In this document: positions 44,718-56,685 of the stretch, piece by piece
Layout of the letters: each line of letters begins with the position of its first letter
Position numbering within the stretch: position 1 is the stretch's first letter
NCBI GenBank assembly: GCA_028752905.1
Contig: JAQNBH010000015.1
Location: forward strand, 34,144,163-34,208,162
DNA length: 64,000 bases
Direction of reading: 5' to 3'
DNA from: Cladorhizidae sp. MBARI D1340-BT2
Lineage: Eukaryota > Porifera > Demospongiae > Poecilosclerida > Cladorhizidae
The notes under the pieces: model-generated
Told to the model about the DNA's origin: nothing
Seen by the model: only the letters and a program-made list of their open reading frames with translations
The model's database searches: none
Translations under genes and position numbers: made by a program

Positions 44718-45990
44718 ATGGCAAAGAAGCAGAGGAGAGAATGCCATTTTGACAATAAATGGAATTTCAGGGGATAGGCAAGAGTTTCAAAGGTATAAAT
44801 AAAAAATATATAATAAAATTAAGTAAGTAAACATGGAATACAGCAAATACAGGGTAAATAATAACATCATGGGTACAGTGTGCTGCTTGTGTTCAATGCA
44901 ATATATAGTAATGTCAGAGTAGTCTTGCCTTCATTTTAGGTCGCTTGTATGCCCGATGTACTCTGTGTGCAATCGGCTTTGGTGTTACCCATGGTGGCCG
45001 TAATGATGTCACATCTCACCTCAAGAGCAAGAAACATAAGGATATGTCAAAGGCTGTGCTATCAACTATTCCAATCACCTCTCTCTTCCAACATCAGAGA
45101 AGTGATCAAGTAATCGAAGCAGAGGTTAGATGGGCTACATTTGTTGCTAAGCACAACATATCCTTTCTGTCTAGTGACCATGCCACCAAGCTTTTCAGCA
45201 AGATGTTCCCAGACTCTAGAAATTATCCTTTTCCCACACCAAAACCACCGCCATACTGAAGAAGCTCTTGCTCCTTACTTCACACAGAGAGTTATGGAGT
45301 CAATGTCAAGTGGTCCATTCTCTTTGATGATTGATGAATCCCATGACAAGAGGGATAAGTCTTGCATAATTCTTTTGAGTCTTCTTGATCCACAGGTAGG
45401 TGAAGTATGGACGAGATTCTTGGATATGCCTGTTGTGAACATTGACACAGCTACCAACTTGTTTCAAGCCTTGAAGGAGTCACTGACTAAGAATGGGCTC
45501 AGCTTTGACAATGCAGTGTCTTTCATGTCTGATACCACCAATGTTATGAAAGGAGTGAGGTCAGGTGTGCAGAAGCTGATTAAGGATGAGATCCCAACTT
45601 TGTATGATGTTGGTTGCATCTGCTATTTGGCTGATTTAACAGTCAAAGCTGGTTTGAAGGTACTCCCAGTGAACATTGACCAGCTCTTCATCGAAGTATT
45701 CTACTACTTCCATAGCAGCAAGAGAGCAGCAATTTGTCATCCTATGGTGTTCACTTTTCACCACTGAGCCAGGGGTGATTTTGAAGCTTGCTGAAGTGTG
45801 TGAATCGTTACCTCAGGCAGTATGATGGTTTGAAGTCATTCTTCTTGTCTTGTGAGGAAGCTCAAACAGCTAAGGTCTGTAAGGCTTGAGAATCCTCTGA
45901 CGAAACCTCTGTTGTTCTTTTATCTTGCCCTCAATGGATCAATTCAATTGCCTCTTCCAGAAATCTACAGAGAATACTACCGCACAGCGG
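44718..45990 (+). pseudogene. hAT-like transposase-derived gene, broken
   Basis: A start at 44718 (MAKKQRRECHFDNKWN) is followed by a possible intron (donor AAAG|GTATAA near 44793, acceptor TTTTAG at about 44940). A BED-type finger follows (ARCTLCAIGFGVTHGGRN ... HLKSKKHKD). Then come hAT-like catalytic blocks FSLMIDESHDKR and VSFMSDTTNVMKG, both with the expected Asp, and GCICYLADL. Frameshifts lie near 44770, near 45240-45260 and after 45760. The C-terminal dimerisation region and last catalytic Glu are not visible. The homology is to hAT-derived ZBED/SCAND3-like proteins by pattern. It is inactive. Confidence 0.65.
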
Positions 45991-46538
45991 TTATAGTTAG
46001 GCGAAAAATCGCGTATGGCGTGGGCCAGGGAAAGGCGCACGCTAATTAGGGGGCGTGGTCTAAAATTCGCGCCGTATATAAATTAATGTCCAGGAATTAA
46101 CTTATGGAAAGTTGGCAAGTATGCAGTGAACTATCAACTACACAATGATGAAACATTTTGTGCTTATGTTTGGGCTATTTTGATGAAACAATATCAGTTA
46201 TTATTCATGCCTAAAAAGTTGTATTTGTCAGCAGCGTCATGTCCAAAATACACAGCAGATATTAACATTTAGTACTGATCTATTCTAATGAAACTATATA
46301 GTATCTAGTTGTGTGTTTGGATTGGGAAAAAATCTTGTGGCACACTTGTGATTGTAAATCAATATGGCATATTAGCTATATTTCCATTTAAAATGTTTTT
46401 TTAATTTGTTTTTTTATGTTTTTTTAATTTTTATGTAAAAACAATTTTAATAATATATATATATATAAACAGAATAACAAACAAACATTAACAAACAACA
46501 ACAAACAAACATTAAAACAAAAAATCTTAATACACTAC

Positions 46539-49500
46539 TTATAAAAAATAATCGTCATTACAACTAAAGCTGGTGCCCAGCACAGCTGCAGTGTTACCTC
46601 GCTGCACGGCTACTGCAATCCGCTGGGAAAGGAAAAAGGAGGAGCGGGGATCATCCGTTTCCTGTTTGAGACGGTTGCCCAAATCTAAAATGTTAGTTGT
46701 AAATAATAGAGCATTGCTGTTCAATGAATACAGAGTATAACTACCTCATCTCCATCATCTCCATGCTCCTCATCATCATTAGCATCATTTGCCATATTGT
46801 TCTTTGTCATTTGATTAAAGCAACTGTCAGACCCACCACATTTGCAAAATAGGGAGCAAGGAAGCTGACCAGAAACACATCCACATCTGAGAGACGAGCA
46901 AGGCTGATCACTGCTGCACATGCACTGGATCGTTTTGAGTAATTCTGCTGGTGCAAGAGGAACATCCTGTGGTAGAGGAACTGCACAGAGGGACTTGGCA
47001 AGATCATCTTTGACCCACCCAAATTTTAATGGGTCAAGGTTTGGAGGCTTCTCGTCCAAAGCAGCTTTCCATATGCATGCCTGAAAGTGAGCCCTCTTTA
47101 TGTTTTCCTTGAACGCCTCCAGAGTCGGTGGTATTGCTTTCAGTTTGCCAGCAGGCATGCACCTTTTCGTCCAGTTTTGGAAACCCATACTTTGTAGCGT
47201 ACATCTGACGAGCTTCACATTTCTGACCATAGCATGCTGCAATGAATGTTGTTGACTCACAGAGGACGTCCTCTAGGTTGGCTGAAGGGTTTCCCAGATG
47301 GTTCAACCTATTTCCTGTCTCAAGAACCTTCACAACTTTGGTTTTGCCTATACCAAAGTAAGATGCAACAGTGTCACACCAAGACAATGCATGAGCTGAA
47401 AGCAGCTGTGGGGCAATACTTCTGTGTTTGGCAACTGTAGAACCAATGTTAGCTGATGAGCGTCCTTGACTTGTGGGTTCCATGAGAAGTGTTGATGTCA
47501 ACTTTTTCTCGGCATAGTAATGGACTAACAGCACAAAGACATCTGTGTCATCACTGATAACTTTGATACTACAACATCCAAGGCTTGCCAGATATACTAC
47601 TTGGTGAGGAATGATAACATCTGCCTCTTCGTGCATGGTCTTCAAGTCAGGTCTCAGGATTTGCAATCCATTACATACCTATGTAGGTATTGGTGTTTTC
47701 CCAGTAACTACGAGACTGTTGGGAAGATTCGATAGCTCTACTGTTGATACAAGTTCATCACAAATCATATCGATGAGTTGTGTTTTGTTTTTGTGACAGT
47801 TAGAGCAACTTGTTGAGGAGGCAGATGAGAGCTAAGATATAGCTGATACTCTCTAGAAACCTGTGCTTTACGAGAGCATCTAGTTCCACTTTTAATACTG
47901 TATTCACAGTAGCAGTCAAATATTACGTGCACTCGAGTGCCACCTTTCAGTTTCCCTTTGAAAAATTTGTGACAAGGTATTGCACACTTCCCTTGCTTGG
48001 CCAATGAACAACCCACAGGATGGCACATCCATCTATGACAATAGCATCAGGGTGTCCTGTAGCACGAGCTGATTGTTCCACTTGAAGTTTGTTCTTTAGT
48101 ATTGACTTGGAGTTGGCAATACGCAGATCTCTAGTTTTCCCCTCAAACATTGAGGTAGGAACTGGTGCTAGTTCATAGCTGAGAATCTGTTCCACCTTAA
48201 CGTTTCGAGAGTTCATGAGTGCCAGGGCCCTGGCAAATATCAGTCCTGAGTCAAATTGTTCTACAGTAGTATCTGTCCTTGTTTTCTTCTTGCACTCTTT
48301 CATTGTGCGAACTCTCTTTTTGAGGGGTTGGTGGAATCCCTCTGGCCAGCTAGCTTCATACTCTTCCATCTGTGCTTTGCCCAGGTCAACAGCATCATGT
48401 ACATTTACCTCATCTGGGCATATACGTCCAGAAACTATGTTTACAAGAGCAGATGCTTGACCTGCTGTATTCAAGGGATCAATGTCAGTTTTTCCCTAAT
48501 GACTTCCCTGTCATTTTCATCATATTTGATCCGTGATGCCAATTCCTCTTTGTGGGAGGTGATGTCCACTGATGAGGAATCTTTCAAATCGGCCATGTCC
48601 TTCATCAATCTGCTGCAGATGTGCAGGCTCATTGCCCATCTATGGACAGCTTTCTCATTCAGTGTTATTCCTATGAGACCACCTGGCCCGTGTCCATAAC
48701 GCATAAATGTTGTCTCTATGAACATGTCTGTCCATATCCCGTTCCAGAGTCCTTGTCTGTGGCGTTGGACATGTTCTCCCTTCAGAAATCTTTCTAGCAT
48801 TTCCCCATGCAGCTTTTGTATTGATCTGCCTTAGATTAGGCCATATCTGGCATAGTGAATGTGCCCTGCAGCAAAGAAATATGGTATCATTTCATTCACT
48901 GCCCACAAATGTAGGGCCCACTCTCCTTCTCGCTCAGCTCTGATAAACATTAGCATTAGTAATACTGGCAGGATACGGTTTTCCACCCAGTGTTTTGCTG
49001 TTTCTACTCTTTGATGCTCTAGCTTTCAGTTCTTGCATAAGTTCATCAAAGGTGTTGACTTCACACAGAATTTGATGTAGAACTTGCTCTACTACAATTC
49101 TCAGAGCTCTAGTGCTTTGGGGAAATTTTTTAACAGTGAGCATTTTCGTTACACCCCCTTTCATTAGCTCTTCCAGCCCACTTCCAGCCATCAGAACCCC
49201 CACAGCACCAACATAGCTCATTAAAAAAGTGCATTTCCCCAAGACGAAGGATGAAGTCCTCACCAAAAAGTTCTGGGTAAGCCCACTCTACATTGAGACA
49301 CACACGATAGTTGAAGATCTGCAGTAAATAAAGTTGTTGCTTGACCAGCTTTCTTTGTTAGTCTCTTGGCCTCCAGCATAGCAATTTTCATTGTAGTTGG
49401 GTCTGAAGGAGTCATGTCAATCAGCGGTGTGTACATTGCTTTGGTACGAAGTTTTAGTCCCCGTCCCTGCTGTAAGCTTAGTGTTGAAACAACCAAACTC

Positions 49501-51000
49501 TGGTGTAGAAGGCTTTGTGGCAACACTCCTCAAAAAGTCAAAATCATGAAACTTTGATCTTTGAACAAGGATTATTTGTTGTGCTAACACTTTGAGAGGA
49601 AGAACACATTTCTTTAAAACTTCTTCTGGTATTTCAGGCTTTTTGGGGTCATGGTAGTAGGAGATTGGTATACCAGATGGTGTAGAATCCTTGACATTTT
49701 CCTTCTTGAGTCTTTTGATTGTAGTGTCTTCCTGACCTTCCTCAGTGTTTGGACAGACCTGTGTCATCAGTAGGGCCAAAACATGGGTTGACTTTAGTAT
49801 TGGGTGAGGTGATATATTGGCATCAATGTTATCTGCAATGGCTTGCACCAGACCCATATCTGATGACTGGATACCTGTAAATTGCATTTTGTTTGATGCA
49901 GCCACTGCTACTGATGCTTTAAATCACAATAGTTCATCATGTGAGCAACAGATACCAAGATCATGAAATTCTTGCACAAGGCTTTTCTTGCCAGGTAACA
50001 CCAAGTCCAATTTGAGCTGATTTGTGATGATATTCCCAATAACTATTGATGGCAGTTTGAACCAGGGATCATCTAACAGATTTTCTAACAGAGAGATAAG
50101 GGTTGCACTAACAGAATTAATCCCGTCTACTTGTCTACCCGGATGGTGTACTTGTTTTTATCATGCACAAGATTTTTACACACTCTGTTAATTGCTTTAC
50201 TGATATTCTGGATCATTCCATCGCCATCATTGTCATCAACAAGTTTGAACACACTTGGAACTGTATCACGAAACACCAAAAGACTGGAGAGTCCTAGAGC
50301 AGAGAAAATAACCAATTTGTCATCAAAATGCTTCTGCAGTTTTGCAAAGACAGCTTTGCGGCATCCTTTGCCACCATGCAATAAATAGTTTTCATGCACC
50401 TCGCTAGATGTCCAAATATTTAACTTGTTGCTAATGATGTCTTCCACAAGCTTATCAAATGCCAAATCAGTATCAGGCATACGTATTGGCTTCTTTTATT
50501 TTGAAGAGCATGAAGTTCTTCTGACAGCTGTCATGATAACATGCCTCTGCTGCGTGTAGATCACTGATTGCACCTTGTAGTCTTACTTTAACTTGGTTTG
50601 CCAATGCATCTTTCCGTCTACCACAGACTTCAAGGATTGAATCTTTGAATGACAATCCAGTGCCACGGCTTGCTGTTTTACAAAGATATGCAGCTCGCCA
50701 CCTGGATGGGTTGCGTGGGTCAGATTTGAGACTACATGTTTCTCTACAGAATATGCAGTGCAATTTGAAAACAAACAAAGATAACTCTGAACGGCATAAT
50801 CTCTTCAGAGGTGGAGGTTTTCTTTTTTAACCTTCGTTTTACCCAACCACCTGTGGTTCTTGATGTGACGAGGAAACACAGCTTTTGTGGCACTTGATAA
50901 ATCTTCATCCAAATTGACTTGGAGTTCCTCATGAAGGTTGTCACCTCGCTGATGACTGGCAGCGATTATGCTCCTGATCCTTGGTTGCTCCAGATGTAAT
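46539..51000 (-). pseudogene. FEN1/XPG-like nuclease with Cys-rich tail, multicopy family, decayed
   Basis: About ten consecutive minus-strand fragments in different frames read as one protein of roughly 1300 residues, with several frameshifts and a few stops. The N-terminal part (50990-50470) has Cys/His text (HCIFCRETC, HAAEACYHDSC). A long middle follows, with NIWTSSEVHENYLLHGGKG, GLVQAIADNIDANIS and IETTFMRYGHGPGGLIGI. Five FEN/XPG-superfamily-like motifs then appear in order: VIDGCAILWVV (Asp at 48031-48033), HVIFDCY (Asp near 47915), MHEEADVIIPHQ (acidic residues near 47620-47630), VISDDTDVFVL (near 47541-47552) and SWCDTVASYFGIGK (Asp near 47373, GIGK near 47343-47354). The tail is Cys-rich (CMCSSDQPC ... 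CGCVSGQLPC ... CKCGG, about 46905-46795). A final small exon (46688-46539, after an ATTTTAG acceptor) may end the protein. I know this as an uncharacterised repetitive family in invertebrates and some fishes, with no established function. Confidence 0.7.
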
Positions 51001-51393
51001 CAGGTTTTCTGATTGATTACCACACTAAAAAAAACACTCCGTGTCATCTTCTACTTCTTTCTGGAAAGAATAAGATGTTAAATACAAGATTACTTCTTTG
51101 GTATTCTACAATGGCATCCATATGGCAGTCCCATTCACCATGATATTAAAATAGCTTCTCACCAATCTATGTGTGATGGAATCATAGCTGCCTTTCAGCT
51201 AGCTTGGGTAGAGCAATGAAGGTCCAATAGATAAGAAGACGAAGACAGGAACAGACTCAGAATAGCTCAACTTACTCAACTCTGACTAACTTACATCACA
51301 GTCGTTATACATGTATACCAATAAAAAAAGTTCCTGCATAAACCTGCACTACTAGCCACAAACCACAAACGCACATCAAAGGATTCAAGTCGG
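51001..51393. other. Spacer between the FEN-like gene and LTR element 2
   Basis: No coding or structural signal seen, and no inverted repeat matching the far side of the FEN-like locus. Confidence 0.4.
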
Positions 51394-51837
51394 TGTCACA
51401 GGAGCAGCTGTGACACAAGCAAGGGAAAGATCAAAGGGACTGAGACTGACCATAATTAGATGGATTTAGATATTGTTCACCTTATTACATGTATGTGTGT
51501 TTGTGCTAGCTGGAGTGATTGAGCATGCTCACCACTGGACGGTTAGCACATGGTGTTGTCCTTGTATGGTCATAACCAGGCTCTGGCTGGAGTTCTAATT
51601 AAGGTTACAGAGTCTGTGTTGTTGAGACACTATACTGAGTGTGTAACTGAATGTGTGGATACCTTGGCCTCAAGATACTTTACAACAAGCTGGTTGACTA
51701 GCTAGTAGGCACTAGGCTAGAATAGGCTGGTGCTTAGCCTTAAAGTACCTGGTGGCAGCAGTACCAATAAGTGGCGGAATAGGCTAGAGCAGGGTAGAGA
51801 CCCTTAGGTGATACACTAAGACCCTATTCCTGTCACA
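51394..51837 (+). repeat. 5' LTR of element 2
   Basis: 444 bp, bounded by TGTCACA at both ends. Its first bases (with the preceding G) form a hairpin-capable palindrome, TGTCACAG-GAGCAG-CTGTGACA. Confidence 0.92.
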
Positions 51838-51839
51838 AC

Positions 51840-51857
51840 TGGTGGCAGCGGTGGGAT
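51840..51857 (+). promoter_or_regulatory. Primer-binding site of element 2
   Basis: TGGTGGCAGCGGTGGGAT starts two bases after the 5' LTR. Its first ten bases equal the element 1 PBS. Confidence 0.75.
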
Positions 51858-52084
51858 AGCTGGAGTTAGTCTGCTGAAGTTAGGACTACTGAAGCTAAGT
51901 CAGTTACAGCTAAGTCGCTACTGAACAGTGGAATTGAGGTTGCTGGTAGTGGATTACTGAGTCCTAGAGTATAGCTGAGCTAAGCTAAGGTCGATCGATC
52001 GAATTGTGATTGTTTGAGTCGAGTACTCGGTGTAGGAACTGGAAGTAACCAAAATTTTCGAAGCAGAAAACGAGCATCTGGACT

Positions 52085-53941
52085 ATGGCGAATCGAGCCA
52101 GATCTAAGAAGGAACAACCCCGATCTCAGGAGGAGGTTAAGGATAGTGAGGAGGTGGATGAACACTCATCTGAATTGGAGAGCGAGGAGGAAGATGATGA
52201 TGTAAAGTTGGAAAGACCCGTGACGGGGTCGATGGACATAACTGCCTTGCTCATATACCTAACCCAAAAGGACGAACAGCGGGACAGGGAGAGAAAGGCA
52301 CTACGGAAGAGAGAGTTGAAGGAAAGAAAGGAGGAGAAGTTGAAGGAACAGGAGCGGAGAGAAGATGAGTTGAGAAGACAGAGGGATGAATTGATGGAGA
52401 GAGAAAGGAAGTGGGAGCAACTGTTGTTGGCGGTGAAGAGTGACGAACGTTCAGTGATATTGGAGGATGCAATCCCAGTGGCTACTCCACCACAGGAGAA
52501 AGTAGCCTGATTCAGGACGATGGAAGAAGTTGAAGATCCGGTAGACTATCTGGAGGCATTTGAGGTGCATATGACCATATATCAGGTGGACGAGAAGGAC
52601 TGGACGAAGCAGTTGGCGCCCATAATGAGACCAGAGGCATCCGAGACTTACACTAGTTTGCCAAAGAAAGACCGAGTAGACTATGCCAAGACAAGAGAAG
52701 CCATATTGACTAGATATCATATTGATACTCAGTCATATCGGGAAAAACTCGATAGTGTCCAGATGACAACAACCGAAAACTGGGCTATGATGGCTCATCG
52801 AGTTACCAAGTTGTATCGACATTGGATCGAGACGTGCACGTCCATGGAGGACATGATTCAGTTGGGAGTATTGGATATTCTCCTAAAGTATATGCCATGG
52901 AAACTAGCTGAGCATGTGATAGATCGAGAACCAAAAACAGCATCAGAAGCTGCTAAGTTGGCCGACAGATTTGTGACGGCACGAGGCTGGACTATTCCAG
53001 AAGGACCAAACAGTGAGAGACAGCATAAGGGAGGCAGACTCGAACAAAAATACCAGCCGCCTCACATGAGAGAGAAGGCTAGATGGAAACAAGAAGAAGT
53101 AGCGACTGGAATGATTCAAGCAAAGACAAAGTCAAGGGAAAGCACTGGACCATCCGCTCGAAGTGAAATGAGAAGGAGAGAGTGGGGATCTAAGCTGACC
53201 TGCTTCAAGTGTGGCCATGTTGGGCACATAGCTGCAGACTGCAGAACCAAGAGAGAAAACTACAAAGTCACGGCTGAGCCACCCACTCTGGCTAGCTTAG
53301 ACATTGACACCCCACTGACTGGAAAGCAAGAAGCACAGCTGGTCAGATCGGAGGTGAGCAGAAAGGCTATTGTGGAAGGCTTGGTGCAAGGCAAGACATG
53401 CAGTGACATCTTGCTGGATTCCGGGGCAGACCAGACAGCAGTAAGAGCAGATTTGGTGCCCCCAGAGTGTCTGCTAGGCAGAAAGAAGACTGCTGAATCA
53501 TATGGAGGAGATGTACAACAGCATGACATCGCCAGACTTACCCTGCAAGTGGACGATAAGAAAGGAGAGTTGGAAGTGCTGGTGGTTGACAACCTCAAGC
53601 ACGGAGTATTGTTGGGCAATGACATGCCAGGACTGTGGGAGTTGGGCACAAGGCAACTTTACCACAAGTGGATGGGAATGGTGATGACCAGATCCCAGAG
53701 CACGAAAGAAACTGATGATACAAGTCAGGAGTTAGAGGATGTTAAACTAGCCGACGCATTGGATGACTACTCCACTGACGAAGAAGGTGATCAAGAACAA
53801 CCATGGGTTGGTGTACCAGATGATCAAGGAGTTGAGCCCGATTCCAGCAATTCAGAAGAAGAGGATGACAATCCGAGGCCAGACTCCAAGCCCAAGCAAA
53901 CACGGGCCCAGAAGAGGCATGGAAGACAGAAGCACTTGTAG
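52085..53941 (+). pseudogene. Element 2 Gag-protease
   Basis: One frame interrupted by a TGA at 52508-52510. The first part is highly charged with a long Arg/Glu/Lys helix (RERKALRKRELKERKEEK). The second has a capsid-like region (EEVEDPVDYLEAFEVHM), a CCHC knuckle (CFKCGHVGHIAADC, near 53200) and a retropepsin (ILLDSGADQTAV, near 53410). An acidic C-terminus follows. The frame stops at TAG (53939-53941), beyond which integrase continues in the same frame. Confidence 0.85.
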
Positions 53942-55153
53942 GAGGAGAAAGGACACCCACTGGATGTGAGTGCAGAGGAGTTAAGACAAGAGCAAAGGAA
54001 TGACCCGACGTTGACTACATGGTGGAAGAAAGCTGAACAGCCAACACAATCTAAGTTTTATGTCGACGATGGCATGTTGTGGAGGAAGGCAGAAGACAGA
54101 CTTGGGAATAAATCAGCACAGCTTTGCTTGCCAAGAAAGTACAGAAACATCATTCTATCGTTAGCTCACAAACCGGCACATATGGGCAGAGACCGAACGA
54201 CTCAACATATTACTGATGAATTTTACTGGCCAGGTCTGCACCAGGAAGTCAGGACCTTGTGTGAAGCTTGCCCAGAATGCCAAAGATCTGGCAGGAGCTT
54301 GCCACCTGTCCCTCTCCAACCATTACCCATAGTGGATGAACCATTCTCCCGAATAGCAATGGACATTACGGGTCCCCTACCAACGACAGCTGAAGGACAC
54401 CGCTTTGTGCTCGTAGTGGCAGATTATGCCACAAGATGGCCAGAAGCTTTTCCACTCCGATCAACTGAAAGTTTTGTGATAGCAGAGAAGTTAACTCAAC
54501 TATTTGAGTGGACAGGCGTGCCAAACAAGATCCTTACAGACTGTGGCACAAACTTTGTGGGAAAACTGTTGAAGGAGCTATATGAATTTTTGGAAGTGAA
54601 GACAATAACCACCTCTCCCTACCATCCTGCCACCGATGGCATGGTTGAAAGGCTAAACTCGACACTTAAGTCCATGATTAGGAAAGTCTTGAAGCAATGG
54701 CGAGGACGCTGGAACTTAGCTCTACCGCATCTATTGGGCGAGTATCGAAGAACACCAAACCAGACGACTGGATACTCCCCATCGGAGTTGCTGTTTGGTC
54801 GCCAGATCCGTGGACCCTTGCAAGCCCTGAAAGGAAGATGGACAAGCAGATCCACAACCCCAACCAATGTAGTGACGTATATCACGACTATACAAGAAAG
54901 GCTGGAGATGATAAGAGAGAGCTCCAAAGACAACGAAAGAAGAATGAAAGAGAAGTACAAACAAACGTACGACAGAAAAGCAAAGGCAAGAGAATTGAAT
55001 GAAGGAGAATTGGTGATGGTGAGAACGCCAGGACTGACCCCAAAACTTGAGCCAAAGTGGGACGGTCCATTCCTAGTGAAACAAAAGATTAGTAGCTCTA
55101 CTTACCTGCTGGTAGCCCCGAATGATCCGAGAAAGACCCTGAAAGACATATAA
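53942..55153 (+). CDS. Element 2 integrase
   Basis: About 400 codons in the gag-PR frame after the TAG. The HHCC finger (HKPAHMGRDRTTQHI ... CEACPECQ) is followed by the DDE core: Asp in AMDITGPLP, Asp in LTDCGTNFVG and Glu in DGMVERLNS. RGPLQALKGRW and the GPF/Y module (KWDGPFLVKQ) follow. All catalytic residues are present. The first Met of the frame is 53966. It sits between protease and RT, the Gmr1-type position. Confidence 0.9.
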   Translation, partial: EEKGHPLDVSAEELRQEQRNDPTLTTWWKKAEQPTQSKFYVDDGMLWRKAEDRLGNKSAQLCLPRKYRNIILSLAHKPAHMGRDRTTQHITDEFYWPGLHQEVRTLCEACPECQRSGRSLPPVPLQPLPIVDEPFSRIAMDITGPLPTTAEGHRFVLVVADYATRWPEAFPLRSTESFVIAEKLTQLFEWTGVPNKILTDCGTNFVGKLLKELYEFLEVKTITTSPYHPATDGMVERLNSTLKSMIRKVLKQWRGRWNLALPHLLGEYRRTPNQTTGYSPSELLFGRQIRGPLQALKGRWTSRSTTPTNVVTYITTIQERLEMIRESSKDNERRMKEKYKQTYDRKAKARELNEGELVMVRTPGLTPKLEPKWDGPFLVKQKISSSTYLLVAPNDPRKTLKDI

Positions 55154-55202
55154 ACATGCTGAAAGTGTATCACTCTCCTGTTGCAATGATGATGTTGATG
55201 AC

Positions 55203-56030
55203 TTGGGTCCTTGCAAACGAGAAGAAGGGGAGGAGGGCAGCCCTGCCCTGGACGAACAACTTACCATGGAGCAAGTAGGAGTAGTGAAAGCATTGCTGAA
55301 GGACTTTGAAAAGATCTGTAGGGATGAACCAGGGAGGACAGATGTCAACCCGCTAGTGATTCATACCAGCGCACCCTACCCAATCCACCGACGTCCGTAC
55401 AGGCTAGATCCAAGAAAGATGGATGACACGAGGAAGGCAGTGAAAGAACTACTGGAGCTGGGAGTCATTTGACCATCAAGGAGCCCTTGGGCTTCCCCTG
55501 CATTGTTAGTCAGCAAGAAGGACGGGTCAAAAAGACTTTGTATCGACTATAGGAGACTGAACAGTGTAACTACTCCTGACCCGTTCCCCTTGCCTCACAT
55601 CGGAGACTTGCTGGACAAGCTAGGCTCAGCAAGCTACATATCAACATTGGACTTAGCAAAAGGCTACCATCAGGTATTGGTAGATCCAGAATCAATCGAA
55701 AAGACAGCCTTCGTGACTCCATTTGGGAAGTGGGAATATGTGTGTATGCCCTTTGGTTTAAGGAATGCACCATCAAACTTCCAGCATTTGATGAACACAG
55801 TGTTGGCTGACGTTGCTGCATCGGCTGCAGCATACATTGATGACGTCGTAGTTTTTAGTCGTAGCTTCGGAGAGCATATTGACCACCTCAGAGCCGTGTT
55901 TGAACGACTGCAGAAAACGGGTTTAACTTTAAAGACAACCAAATGCAAGATAGCTGGCAAGAGCTGTCAATATTTGGGGCATCAGGTTGGAGAAGGGATG
56001 GTGAGCAAGCTAAAGTTGATGCACTGCTGA
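55203..56030 (+). pseudogene. Element 2 reverse transcriptase
   Basis: Ty3/gypsy RT with LLVSKKDGSKRLCIDYRRLN, ISTLDLAKGYHQVLV, VCMPFGLRNAPSNFQ and the catalytic AYIDDVVVFS. A TGA at 55470-55472 splits the N-terminal part, in a context where Arg is expected. A frameshift near 56000 leads into the connection and RNase H frame. Confidence 0.9.
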
Positions 56031-56685
56031 ACTACAAGAAGCCAAGACGAAAGAAAGAGATGCGGGCATTCCTAGGATTGGCGAACTATTACAGGCACTT
56101 CATCCCTGCATATGGATCGATCGTCGTGCCACTGACGGAGGCTACTCGGAAGATAGCTCCAGACAGCATACTCTGGTTGACAAAGATGGATGAAGCATTT
56201 GATGCATTGAAAGAGGTATTATCACACGACCCAGTACTATCCAGTCCAGACGAAGGAAAGGACTTTACTCTACACACTGATGCATCAGGAACTTGCATAG
56301 GAGCGGTACTGAGCCAGATGGACTCGAAGGAGACTGACCACCCAGTGGCATATTTCTCACGACGCCTCAAACCGGCATAGCAGCGTTACTCTGTGATCGA
56401 ACAGGAGTGCTTGGCAGTGGTGACTGCCATCCGACACTTCCGTGTGTACTTGTCAGGAAGGCCGTTCAAAGTGGTGACAGATCATCGCAGCCTGGTTTAC
56501 CTAGACCGACGCAAGGAGGAGTCGGGACGACTTACGCGGTGGGCCAGCCTTACGTATTTACCATCGAACACCGTGCTGGAGTGCGTCACCAGAATGCAGA
56601 TGCCCTATCCAGGCAGGCATGGAGTCGTGATGAGAGTCCGACACTCAAGAAGGAGAAGGGAAGGGTGTCACAGGAGCAGCTGTGA
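55943..56685 (+). pseudogene. Element 2 connection and RNase H domain
   Basis: MRAFLGLANYYRHFIPAY connection, then [31 protein letters not shown] and [12 protein letters not shown]ase H boxes, ending [14 protein letters not shown] at 56378-56380 and a frameshift near 56540-56570 interrupt it. It is the last domain before the polypurine tract. Confidence 0.87.
56647..56665 (+). promoter_or_regulatory. Polypurine tract of element 2
   Basis: Nineteen uninterrupted purines end directly at the 3' LTR. Confidence 0.85.
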
